A stretch of DNA of 9,624 nt from an uncultured Eubacteriales bacterium. Lineage in GTDB: Bacteria > Bacillota > Clostridia > Monoglobales > Firm-18. The stretch spans positions 1-9,624 of the forward strand of contig CAJLYO010000051.1 in NCBI GenBank assembly GCA_905210885.1, read 5' to 3'. Every line of letters begins with the position of its first letter. The stretch's first letter is position 1. The notes beneath the pieces are model-generated. The model saw nothing but the letters and a program-made list of their open reading frames with translations, searched no databases and was not told the DNA's origin. Below, piece by piece: positions 1 through 7,375 of the stretch. Both the position numbers and the translations under genes were made by a program.

Positions 1-1716
1 TGCCGTGCAGTCGGTTATACCTGTTGAAGTATAAGTCTTTCCGCCGTCCGCGGAATATTTGATATATCCGCTGTTCCAGCCACCGATGTATGCAAAAACG
101 CTGTTTTTGTTATTGGGGTCGACACATACTGCGTTGCAGGTTTTTGAACCGCTGTCTTTTCGGATTCCCGTGCTGTCCTCCATGGGCGAATAATCAACGC
201 AAGGCGGATTTTCCACATCTGTCCTTATTGCACCTCTGTCCACCGTACAGATAAACATATCATCGGGATTATCCTCATTAAACCAGAAGTTTGCGGCTCT
301 CATTCCGGAAATTCCAGAGGAATGAGGATAAAAGCTTGCGCCGCCGTCGGTCGATTTGTAAATTTCCCCGTCAAGAGAAGCGTACAAAATACCGTTTTTC
401 GATACGGTAAACGGCTCTGCGCCGTAACCGTTGTTGTCTTTTATAAATGCGTTATCCTTGTTAATTTCCGGCTTTTTAAATGTGCTTCCCAAATCATAGC
501 TTACACGTATATTGCCGGAAACAGATGACAACTGAACAAACATGGTGTTATTACTGTCAAAAAACAGCCGTGTTATCTTGCCGTCGGCGCTGTGGGGCGC
601 CATGTCGCCTTCCGATATACTTTTAATCTGCTGCCAGCTTTCGCCCATGTTTTCGCTTTTATAAATATTGGAGAATGTCGATGCAAAAAGCGTGCCTTGG
701 TTTTCCGTAATGCCGAAAAAATTATTGTCGGAAATATCGCCGTTTTTTTGCACCCAATCACTTCCGTCATACATATAAATACCGGAATTTCGGCAAACCG
801 CGGTAAGAATGCCGCCGCAATTTTTGAGTGTTGTGATATAGTCGGACGTGCTTGCCTTAAGCGTGCCCACTCTTTGCCAGGTTTCGCCGAAATCGCTGCT
901 TTTTAAAATTCCGCGCTTTACCGTTGCGACATAGACGCTGTCGCCGTCAAAGGCTATCAGGTCGCCTACTGTTCTGTAAAATGGTGTTTTGTATTTTAGC
1001 TCCCATGTAATTCCTTTATCATGGCTTACGTATATTCCGCAGTTTGATTTATCCGTTTCAGTTGCGGAAACGTGGGGGCTGCCAAGGCAATATACCGTGT
1101 TTTCATCACTGTTATCAAATGCCGCGCCGACTGTTCCGCAGATATCAAAACCGCTGTTTTGAGCACTCCAGCTTTTTCCGCCGTTTACGCTTCTGTAAAT
1201 TCCGCTTGTGTCCGTACCGGCAATCAGCAGATTTTCGTCAAATGGCGATACCGCAAGCGACCACATCATCTGACCGCATTCTCCGCCGGGATATCCGTTA
1301 TCAAACTGCTGCTTTGTTGTCAGATGATAGCTTTTAATCCACGGCGTAATTTGCGTAAAGCAGCTTGCGCCTGCTGAAAATGATGATGAAAGCGTGGTTT
1401 TTCCGTCGTTTACATACACGTTATAAACTCCGGGAGTTTGCGGCTTTGCGATTTCCGTTTCAAATTCAGCCGAACCCAGATAAAACTGCTTCAGTTCATA
1501 AACGCAATGGGACTTTTCCAAGTCGGAAAATGCATAATAATCCGTCAGGGAATATCCCGGCTTTAAAACAAGCGCAACTCCGATATAGCCGTTCCTTTCG
1601 CTGAAGCTTCCGCTTAATTTTACCGTGCCGGAATAAACTTCGCAGCTTAAATCCGCGAAAATGCCGACGGAAAGCGTGCATATTGCAATAATTAAAGCAA
1701 CAATTTTTTTAATCAT
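1..1716 (-). CDS. Exported Asp-box beta-propeller protein, 3' end missing
   Basis: The frame is open from ATG 1716 to the window edge, giving 572 codons without a stop. Residues 1-21 are a signal peptide (MIKKIVALIIAICTLSVG, likely cut after IFA). Residues 28-116 form a beta domain (GTVKLSG, then GVYNVYV) resembling the N-terminus of the SLH protein at 9014-7374. From about residue 145 it is a BNR/Asp-box propeller. Seven boxes are seen near residues 175, 230, 272, 353, 405, 454 and 554, for example KSSDFGETW, KSTDGGASF and YSADGGKTY. The first box has Asn for Asp. Such propellers occur in sialidases, GH74 xyloglucanases, sortilin-like and YCF48-like proteins. No catalytic signature can be assigned, so a binding role is equally possible. 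The ATG overlaps the upstream stop as ATGA, and AAAGG lies ten bases before it. Like the propeller at 9624-9024, it may carry C-terminal SLH domains beyond the window; this is inference. Confidence 0.9.
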   Translation of the reverse strand, partial: MIKKIVALIIAICTLSVGIFADLSCEVYSGTVKLSGSFSERNGYIGVALVLKPGYSLTDYYAFSDLEKSHCVYELKQFYLGSAEFETEIAKPQTPGVYNVYVNDGKTTLSSSFSAGASCFTQITPWIKSYHLTTKQQFDNGYPGGECGQMMWSLAVSPFDENLLIAGTDTSGIYRSVNGGKSWSAQNSGFDICGTVGAAFDNSDENTVYCLGSPHVSATETDKSNCGIYVSHDKGITWELKYKTPFYRTVGDLIAFDGDSVYVATVKRGILKSSDFGETWQRVGTLKASTSDYITTLKNCGGILTAVCRNSGIYMYDGSDWVQKNGDISDNNFFGITENQGTLFASTFSNIYKSENMGESWQQIKSISEGDMAPHSADGKITRLFFDSNNTMFVQLSSVSGNIRVSYDLGSTFKKPEINKDNAFIKDNNGYGAEPFTVSKNGILYASLDGEIYKSTDGGASFYPHSSGISGMRAANFWFNEDNPDDMFICTVDRGAIRTDVENPPCVDYSPMEDSTGIRKDSGSKTCNAVCVDPNNKNSVFAYIGGWNSGYIKYSADGGKTYTSTGITDCTA

Positions 1717-2921
1717 CTGTTAATTACCTTTTTCTCCGTAATCGGTGCAAATGTTGTACCTTCCCAAAGATACGCTTCGATAATACTTCCTTCTGCCGAT
1801 ACCGACGGTGTAAAGGTAAGTGTTTCGCCGGGAAGTATAACTCCGCCTTTAACGTCTGTGCCGGATTTTTTGTAATTACCGTCAAATATGCAAACTGCGG
1901 CAACCACTTCTGCCTGCGCATCGGTTATGTTTTTCACGGTTACCGTAAAGTTGCCGTCAGCAGTTAAATCGGCGTTTATTACGTCTATAGCGCATATGCG
2001 CACCGTTTTTTCGTAAACCGCCGACGCTCCGTAGCTGTCATATGCGGTAACGGTGACCGTATGGCTGCCAGATACTGCCTTTTCCGACGGGATTGTAATG
2101 TTCTCGGAATATTCGGTAACATTTAAATCGCTTTTTTCAAATACCGTTTCGCCGTCAAACGCCGCGGTAACCGATGATATAAAGTCGGTATTGTCGCTTA
2201 CGCTTACATTAAAGGCAAGGGGCTTGTTTTTTGCGGCAGCGTCCGGCAAATCGGTTGTGATAACCGGACGCAGGTTTGAAGTATTTGTAATCCGCAGTTT
2301 ACCGTAGCGTGCAAGTGCGCAGTTTATGTAGTTGTTTGAGGTTGCAAGGCAAAATGCGGCTTCGCTGCAGCCGTTATTAAGCTTTTCTATTAAATAGTCG
2401 GTAATGTCTATTGAATAGTTTGCGCCCGGCTCTTCCTCGTAATCCAATGAAGTAACCGCGATTTTATACTTTGAGGCAAATGCCTTTTCGGAAACGGGGT
2501 ATTCCCTGTACTTTTCGTTACCCTGTGCCGCAGTCAAGGACGCGGAGTTATTAACCTCCTCCGCCGTCCAATTTGTGTTTTCAATATCGTAAAGCTCAAA
2601 ATAGCTTGTGTCGGAAGTTGCGGTTTTTATCATAAGCAAAAGCTCCGCTTTTTTTAAGGTTTCCGCATTTACGCCGGAGAGGTCAAATTTATACCACACG
2701 TTAAAGCAGTAATTTGCAAAATCCTTGTTAAAAAGCACTCTCATTCTGTTTTGCTTAATTTCGTCATACATCCAGTTGTCAGGCGTGCGTGTTCCAAGAG
2801 CAAGAACGTTTGCACAGCCGCCGTTGTCTATAATGTCATATGTAAAAGTTTCCGCAGCGCTTATGTTTGCAAACCGTACAAGCATAAGCAGGGTAAGCAG
2901 TGCACATATTATCTTTTTAAT
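1713..2921 (-). CDS. Exported single-module DNRLRE/CBM96-like paralogue, probable AUU start
   Basis: About 402 residues if it starts at ATT 2921, ending in TGA that overlaps the next start. The first residues (KKIICALLTLLMLV) form a signal peptide with a likely cut after ISAA. Residues 25-212 form one DNRLRE/CBM96-like module sharing WMYD, RVLFNKDF, YCFNV and YKFDLS with the gene upstream. Residues 217-308 are Ig-like, and 309-402 are a beta domain ending IEAYLWEG and FAPITEKK. The architecture equals the upstream gene minus its second module, so the pair probably arose by duplication. No ATG exists where the start should be. A strong GGAGG sits eight bases before ATT-AAA-AAG. The other starts are GTG at 2930, which overlaps the SD, and TTG at 2963, inside the upstream gene. 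The coding region is secure and the start is not. Extracellular glycan binding is inferred from the family. Confidence 0.88.
   Translation of the reverse strand: MKKIICALLTLLMLVRFANISAAETFTYDIIDNGGCANVLALGTRTPDNWMYDEIKQNRMRVLFNKDFANYCFNVWYKFDLSGVNAETLKKAELLLMIKTATSDTSYFELYDIENTNWTAEEVNNSASLTAAQGNEKYREYPVSEKAFASKYKIAVTSLDYEEEPGANYSIDITDYLIEKLNNGCSEAAFCLATSNNYINCALARYGKLRITNTSNLRPVITTDLPDAAAKNKPLAFNVSVSDNTDFISSVTAAFDGETVFEKSDLNVTEYSENITIPSEKAVSGSHTVTVTAYDSYGASAVYEKTVRICAIDVINADLTADGNFTVTVKNITDAQAEVVAAVCIFDGNYKKSGTDVKGGVILPGETLTFTPSVSAEGSIIEAYLWEGTTFAPITEKKVINR
1727..1731 (-). promoter_or_regulatory. Shine-Dalgarno AAAGG inside the end of the upstream gene
   Basis: AAAGG lies ten bases before ATG 1716, within the last codons of the upstream gene. 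Spacing is slightly long and the match modest. The ATGA stop-start overlap makes re-initiation by terminating ribosomes likely. Confidence 0.5.
2286..2849 (-). repeat. DNRLRE/CBM96-like module, copy 3
   Basis: Residues 25-212 of the shorter paralogue, counted from the ATT codon. It keeps MYD, RVLFNKDF, YCFNV, NWTAEEVNNSAS, YREYPVSEKAFA, IDITDYL and CLATSNNY, and so pairs with copy 1 by sequence and by position after the signal peptide. Confidence 0.75.
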
Positions 2922-2929
2922 TTTAAACA

Positions 2930-2934
2930 CCTCC
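2930..2934 (-). promoter_or_regulatory. Strong Shine-Dalgarno GGAGG facing an ATT codon
   Basis: GGAGG is the strongest SD in the 2938-2922 junction and begins just after the upstream TGA. The codon at the expected spacing (eight bases) is ATT at 2921-2919, followed by two lysine codons and a hydrophobic run, exactly as in a signal peptide. The in-frame GTG at 2930 shares its first G with the SD. Confidence 0.7.
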
Positions 2935-2937
2935 GTG

Positions 2938-4731
2938 TCAGTTAATGGCGTCAATGCCGGCAAGGGGCGCTATGCTGTCAAGTCCGTTTAAAATAAACGC
3001 TTTTAGCACACAGCCCTCAACATCATTGGGCATGGTTACTGCCGTCTTGAGAGTATTTTCGCCGGGATTTGCTCCGCTTGCAACAGCAGTTTTTAAGAGT
3101 TTTCCGTTTTTGTAAAGGCAAAGAATAACCGATGTGTCAAGCTTTGTATCAAGCTTGTTGTATACGTCAACGGAGTATTCAACTTTTCCTCCGGAAACAG
3201 GTTTATTTGTGCTGTAGGCGCCGTTTGAAAGTATAAGATTTGGGTTAGTTTTTGTCTTTATGCCTACTTCAAGACCTGCTGTCTGGTCAAGCTGCGTCAA
3301 TGTGTATTTGCTTGTATCAAGTCCCAGTATCATTGAAACAACGGTCTTTCCCTCAGCCTGTTTTTGGCGCAGATATTCGGTAATATCAAGCTTAACCGTG
3401 TTTCCCTGCAAAGCCACATTGGGAACAAAGTCGGAAACTGCAAAGGGCGTCTTTGAATACTCGTAATTTTTATAGTTTTGGTTTGACAAAAGCGCCGCAG
3501 AACTGTTTTGTATATCCGCTCTTGTCCAGCTTGTGTCTGTTACATCGCGCAGGCGGTAATGATATGTAACGCCGTCATATGTGGACTTCTGATTGATAAT
3601 AAAATATGCGTTTTCGATATAGTCGTTTTTAAGATTGCTTATATCGAATTTGTAATACATAACCATATTTATGCCGAGGTCAGAGCCCTCAATATCGCCC
3701 AGCAGGTACCATGTATCGTAGAAAAAGTTATCAATGGACGTTTTATCCGTTTTTATTACGCGTGCCACGTCGGAGGCATTTGCGGGGACATTTTTTATAA
3801 CATACCCTGCCGTCACCGTTTTTGCGGCAGAAGTTTCGTAGCCGTCCGTATCTTTTGCCGTTACGGCTATTGTATGCTCTCCGGCGGTCATAAGGTTTGC
3901 CGGAATTTCAAAAGCATTGGTATAAGTTTCCGCGCCGATGTCTGCAGCGCTTCCGGCGTCTTTCCCGTCAAAGCTTACCGATACGGAAGAAAGGTTTCCG
4001 CCGTGAGCTTTTGCCGTAACGTCAAAGCTGTAAGCCATATTGTCCTGTGCGTGAGTTTCGCCGGTTACGGTGACTTCGGGTTTATTTATGTTCTTAACGC
4101 GGAGCGTTGCAAACTTACCGAGGTTTATATCCATATAGCTGTTGGTGGTGGCAAGGGCGAAAGAAATTTCATTTTCGCCGGCAGCCTTTTTCGTTTTGAT
4201 ATAGTCTGTTATGTCAAAGCTGTAGTTAACGCGTGCGTCAGGCTCGTAGCCTACCTCCATACTTTCCACAACGCCGTCGGCAAAGGGCTCGTCTGCCAAA
4301 GGATAATTTTTATATGTTGTATCAGCCGTTTTCGAGGCGGAACAGTTTTCGATGTTTGCGCCTGTCCATGAGGCATCGGCAATATCGTACAGCTCATACG
4401 ATGCCGCACCGCCGTCAGCCTTAAGCTGCATAAGCAAAAGCTCAATGCTGTCTGCCTTTGTTACAGCGATTTCCGATATATCGTATTTTAAGTAAACGTT
4501 AAAGCAATACTTGTCAAAGTCCTTGTTGAACAAAACACGCCATCTGTTTTGATTTCTTATAACGTCATACATCCACGGAGCCGGTTCGCCGTCTTTAAGT
4601 GCGGCAACCGCAGCACTGTCGGAAAATCCGATATGCTGATAATACACTTTCGAGTCGCTGTCGGCATGCACGCAAATGCATGAAAATATCAGGCATACCG
4701 TCAAAATTGCGGAAACAATCGTTTTTTTCAT
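2938..4731 (-). CDS. Exported protein with two DNRLRE/CBM96-like modules
   Basis: Complete 597-residue protein ending in TGA. Residues 1-23 are a signal peptide with a likely cut after VHA. Residues 27-213 form a first DNRLRE/CBM96-like module: WMYD, RVLFNKDF, YCFNVYLKYDIS, YELYDIADASWT, FDITDYI, then FALATTNSY. Residues 217-308 are an Ig-like domain. Residues 310-493 are a second, more divergent module (YYKFDISNL, YRLRDVTDTSWT, LDITEYL). Residues 496-597 are a beta-sandwich-like C-terminal domain ending LKAFILNGLDSIAPL, a style I associate with secreted clostridial carbohydrate-active proteins. Related modules bind polysaccharides such as alginate, so glycan binding is the best guess, with the ligand unknown. 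The ATG at 4731 is preferred because GGAG lies nine bases upstream. The frame continues to 4860, but that extension lies inside the preceding gene and would bury the signal peptide. No SLH or sorting signal is seen, so attachment may depend on partners. Confidence 0.92.
   Translation of the reverse strand: MKKTIVSAILTVCLIFSCICVHADSDSKVYYQHIGFSDSAAVAALKDGEPAPWMYDVIRNQNRWRVLFNKDFDKYCFNVYLKYDISEIAVTKADSIELLLMQLKADGGAASYELYDIADASWTGANIENCSASKTADTTYKNYPLADEPFADGVVESMEVGYEPDARVNYSFDITDYIKTKKAAGENEISFALATTNSYMDINLGKFATLRVKNINKPEVTVTGETHAQDNMAYSFDVTAKAHGGNLSSVSVSFDGKDAGSAADIGAETYTNAFEIPANLMTAGEHTIAVTAKDTDGYETSAAKTVTAGYVIKNVPANASDVARVIKTDKTSIDNFFYDTWYLLGDIEGSDLGINMVMYYKFDISNLKNDYIENAYFIINQKSTYDGVTYHYRLRDVTDTSWTRADIQNSSAALLSNQNYKNYEYSKTPFAVSDFVPNVALQGNTVKLDITEYLRQKQAEGKTVVSMILGLDTSKYTLTQLDQTAGLEVGIKTKTNPNLILSNGAYSTNKPVSGGKVEYSVDVYNKLDTKLDTSVILCLYKNGKLLKTAVASGANPGENTLKTAVTMPNDVEGCVLKAFILNGLDSIAPLAGIDAIN
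3253..3804 (-). repeat. DNRLRE/CBM96-like module, copy 2 (divergent)
   Basis: Residues 310-493 of the two-module protein. It keeps FYD, YYKFDIS, TDTSWTRADIQNSSA, YKNYEYSKTPFA and LDITEYL but lacks the RVLFNKDF segment of the other two copies, so it may recognise a different ligand. Confidence 0.7.
4093..4653 (-). repeat. DNRLRE/CBM96-like module, copy 1
   Basis: Residues 27-213 of the two-module protein. It shares MYD, RVLFNKDF, YCFNV, SWT, YKNYPLADEPFA, FDITDYI and ALATTNSY with the copies at 3253-3804 and 2286-2849. It is closest to the single module of the downstream paralogue. Confidence 0.75.
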
Positions 4732-4740
4732 AATACACAT

Positions 4741-4744
4741 CTCC
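4741..4744 (-). promoter_or_regulatory. Shine-Dalgarno GGAG that decides the start at 4731
   Basis: GGAG lies nine bases before ATG 4731. An in-frame ATG at 4740 directly abuts this SD and is too close to use, so 4731 is the better start. The whole intergenic gap is 20 bases (4732-4751). Confidence 0.75.
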
Positions 4745-4751
4745 AATATAA

Positions 4752-7364
4752 TTATTTTAGAATCAATGCGTCTATGTACTGACCGTACTGCATAATGTAA
4801 ATTACAGTCTGAGCGTCCTCGCCGCTGTTTTTCCATGTTGAAAGCAGATTTGTGTCGCACTTCTCAAAGCTGATGTCATTTTTTGTGATTTTCGCGGTGT
4901 AGCCGTTGGGCTTTAAAACATACACCTGGTCCTCTGCTACGGTGCCGCCGTTTTGCGCAAGCTGCTGAGTTGTCATAAGCGCAAGTTTTAAGTATCCGTC
5001 ACAGGTATCATACAGCGCACCGCACACCGTGAGATTATGCTCGCTGTATTTTGAAACACAGCCGTTTACCGGTTTGCTTTGGTCATAATCATATACAAAG
5101 TGAATATCGGTTATGTTGCCCGACATATCTGTCTGATATCTTATAACATCTCCGCGGCCGAGAGAAGCAATCAGATTTTTATGATTATCATCAATCTTTA
5201 CGGAAATTTCATTTCTGCCGTTTATAAGCTCGAGGGCTGTATATTCGCCGTCCTTGTCAAATGTTTTTCTCGTTCCGGATACAACATAAAGCTGCTGTTC
5301 CTCGTCAACCTTCATATTTAAAAGACTGTCGTCTTTTTCAATAACAGCACCGCACATGAAAATCGTGTCCTTGCCCAGAGAATAAATATCAACGCTGTAA
5401 ACGCCGTCATTTGTAAAGCTGCCGTAGCATGAACACTCGGTATTTCCTGCGCCAATGTCTGACTTTTTCGGTATTCCGAAAAATTTTGTATCGGCATTTT
5501 TGAAATACCTTTGACCTATATATCCGCCGGATTTATACGCAATCGCCGCATCGTCACGGGACCATCTGCGCACAAGAGAGTCTTCCTCCTCGTTCTCACC
5601 CATTACCGGTGTATCGATAAATATAATTTTGTTATCCTCGTTGGTTTTATATCTGATAAACAGACCTGTTAAGTTAGGCGAAATGGCGGCGGAATTAATC
5701 CGTTTTATAACCTCGGCAGGCTTTAAACTTCTTTTTCCGTCCATTGTCACGCGGTCTGCAAGATTTAAAACAAACGGCTCTTTGTTGGGTGTATCGAGAA
5801 TTTTCAGACCGCCTTTACTGTCGTCAATTTTATTTTCCGTTGCCGCGGTGATAACAAGTCCGAATTTGTCGCCGCTTTGCGAAGCGCCCACGGTAATGCA
5901 GGCAATTTTGCCGAAAATATCAAGCCTTACCGTAATGGTTTTGCCCATGTAATAATCAACGGACGGGTCGCGGTAGCAGCTTTCGGACAGCTTATACTCG
6001 GTGCCGCTGACGGTTAACGTATACTTGTTATGACCGTCTTTATAAAAGCTTTCAACGGTTCCGGCGCTTTTGTCATAGGAAACATAAGCACGGATAAATT
6101 TTTCGTCTGTACTTTTTGTGTATGAAATAATGTCCCACGCAGTAAGGTCTTTGGGATTAACCGTACCGTTTCTGTCTGTTAAAATACATTTGAAATCAAG
6201 GGTGCTGCCGGAAAATTTAAGTTTGTCGTTATCTGTTCCGTAGATAATACCTTCCGACAAATCAACGGACCTTACGCTTAAATTTTCGTATTTGTCAATA
6301 AACAATACGTCATAAACTCCGTCGCTGTTATTGTCAACGGCGGTAACTGTGCCTTCGTTGCCAAATAATGTATCGTTATATTCCTTTTCAAAATCTATGG
6401 GTTTTCCGTTAAAAATATAGGCAGTTTCATAACCAAAATCAATTTTTTCGATTTTGCCGCGGTCGTTTGAATAACAAAGCTTAAGCCTTTCCGTTCGCTC
6501 AAAATCGTCCATGGAAATCGAAAGAACGTCGTTGTCGTATTTATTTATGTAGACAACAGTTTTTGCTTCGCTTTCGTCATTTTTGTAGTAACATTCCGCA
6601 TTATACCCGAGATAACGGTTGATTTTGTCATATTCGTTTATAAATATTTCGCCGTCAATTTCTATTTCGTTTTCCGGCAGACCGTTTTTATCGCGAAGTC
6701 CGCTTATGCTGTCGCGCTGTACAATACCTTTTGCATAAGATATTCCGAAATAGCGGTTAAGCACCGTTTGGGACGACGTGTTGTCAAGAGTATATCTGCC
6801 GTTTACTCCTACTGTTTGCATAACAGGCGCATTCAGGGCATTTTTAAGCATTTCCGCCATCTGCGAACCGGTTATGTTTCCGGCAGTGTCGAAAGTCTTT
6901 TTTATACCAAGCTCGGCAGCGGTTTTATAATACCCAAAGGGATAGCCGCCGTTTGATACGGCGTACTGACGGTAACCTAAAATATTTACGGTAACCGCAA
7001 GGGCTTCCTCTGATGAAATCGGGTCGTTAGGGTGAAATCCGCCGTCACTGCAGCCGGAAACGACTCCGCGGTGAAATGCGGAATAAATGCTTTTGCAGTA
7101 CGGATTTTGGCTGTCCACATCCCAAAATTCACCGCTGTTCGTTTCGGGAAATGTGGTGTTATAAAGACGCATGGCATATTCCGTAAACATGCCGCGGTTA
7201 ACCTCTTTTGCGTCCTTAACATTATCTGACTCCGCTGCCGTCATAAGTCCAACGGCGCATAAAAACTTAAATGTTTCGCTGTCCGTTTTCTGTTCGTCCG
7301 CGGCAGATACACCGGCGGGTAAAATAACGCAAAATGCTAAAATTAAACACAGTATTTTTTTCAT
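4752..7364 (-). CDS. Large exported protein with divergent N-terminal SLH domains and unknown beta-rich body
   Basis: Complete 870-residue protein. Residues 1-22 are a signal peptide (MKKILCLILAFCVILPAG, likely cut after VSAA). Residues 30-182 hold three SLH-like units. The middle one is clearest (FWDVD at 80-84, then GVVSGCSDGGFHPND). The usual TRAE positions read VNRGM, ISSEE and ITGSQ, so wall binding may be weak or altered. Residues 200-870 match no family I can name. They look like many short beta strands with recurring phrases such as RYLGYNAECYYKND, YYMGKTITVRLD and DVIRYQTDMSG. Residues 344-352 fit a DxNxDGxxD calcium loop. The ATG at 7364 has the weak SD AGGTG six bases upstream, overlapping the previous TAG. 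The stop is TAA. SLH at the N-terminus, opposite to the two upstream genes, suggests that the body projects from the wall; this is inference. Confidence 0.92.
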   Translation of the reverse strand: MKKILCLILAFCVILPAGVSAADEQKTDSETFKFLCAVGLMTAAESDNVKDAKEVNRGMFTEYAMRLYNTTFPETNSGEFWDVDSQNPYCKSIYSAFHRGVVSGCSDGGFHPNDPISSEEALAVTVNILGYRQYAVSNGGYPFGYYKTAAELGIKKTFDTAGNITGSQMAEMLKNALNAPVMQTVGVNGRYTLDNTSSQTVLNRYFGISYAKGIVQRDSISGLRDKNGLPENEIEIDGEIFINEYDKINRYLGYNAECYYKNDESEAKTVVYINKYDNDVLSISMDDFERTERLKLCYSNDRGKIEKIDFGYETAYIFNGKPIDFEKEYNDTLFGNEGTVTAVDNNSDGVYDVLFIDKYENLSVRSVDLSEGIIYGTDNDKLKFSGSTLDFKCILTDRNGTVNPKDLTAWDIISYTKSTDEKFIRAYVSYDKSAGTVESFYKDGHNKYTLTVSGTEYKLSESCYRDPSVDYYMGKTITVRLDIFGKIACITVGASQSGDKFGLVITAATENKIDDSKGGLKILDTPNKEPFVLNLADRVTMDGKRSLKPAEVIKRINSAAISPNLTGLFIRYKTNEDNKIIFIDTPVMGENEEEDSLVRRWSRDDAAIAYKSGGYIGQRYFKNADTKFFGIPKKSDIGAGNTECSCYGSFTNDGVYSVDIYSLGKDTIFMCGAVIEKDDSLLNMKVDEEQQLYVVSGTRKTFDKDGEYTALELINGRNEISVKIDDNHKNLIASLGRGDVIRYQTDMSGNITDIHFVYDYDQSKPVNGCVSKYSEHNLTVCGALYDTCDGYLKLALMTTQQLAQNGGTVAEDQVYVLKPNGYTAKITKNDISFEKCDTNLLSTWKNSGEDAQTVIYIMQYGQYIDALILK
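6309..6335 (-). other. Possible calcium-binding loop DNNSDGVYD
   Basis: Residues 344-352 of the 870-residue protein fit the DxDxDGxxD loop seen in dockerins, EF-hand-like and thrombospondin type 3 repeats (Asp344, Asn346, Asp348, Gly349, Asp352). It sits between beta strands (GTVTAV and VLFID). Only one copy is seen, and calcium binding is inferred. Confidence 0.5.
6819..7277 (-). other. Three divergent SLH-like units at the N-terminus
   Basis: They cover residues 30-182 of the 870-residue protein. Unit 1 centres on FKFLCAVGLMTA and VNRGMFTEYAMRLY. Unit 2 centres on FWDVD, GVVSGCSDGGFHPND and ISSEEALAV. Unit 3 centres on YYKTAAELGI and ITGSQMAEML. The fold pattern is recognisable, but the arginine of the TRAE motif is lost in units 2 and 3. 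Confidence 0.75.
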
Positions 7365-7370
7365 AATCTA

Positions 7371-7375
7371 CACCT
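7371..7375 (-). promoter_or_regulatory. Weak Shine-Dalgarno AGGTG overlapping the upstream stop
   Basis: AGGTG lies six bases before ATG 7364 and, like the previous junction, starts inside the TAG stop of the upstream gene. It is a weaker match to the 16S tail, so this gene may depend on coupling for translation. Confidence 0.65.

Noticed and set aside
1..1716. Firm GH74 or sialidase assignment for the propeller gene
   Set aside because: Asp-boxes alone do not show enzyme activity; catalytic residues could not be placed and the C-terminal part is missing.
2922..2963. TTG start at 2963 for the shorter paralogue
   Set aside because: TTG 2963 lies inside the upstream gene, has no good SD and puts a polar stretch before the signal peptide. 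GTG 2930 remains possible and is discussed in the findings.
3508..4371. Open frame of 287 codons on the plus strand
   Set aside because: It lies antisense to the secure two-module gene, has an unusual Cys/Val/Ile-rich composition and no credible domain; it is a shadow of the minus-strand codon pattern.
4669..4731. Lipoprotein signal (IFSC, then CVHA) in the two-module protein
   Set aside because: Phe before Ser-Cys is a poor lipobox, and VHA gives a normal signal peptidase I site directly after it.
4732..4860. Longer start for the two-module gene, up to 4860
   Set aside because: It would overlap the preceding gene by over 100 nt and bury a clear signal peptide. GGAG nine bases before ATG 4731 decides the shorter start.
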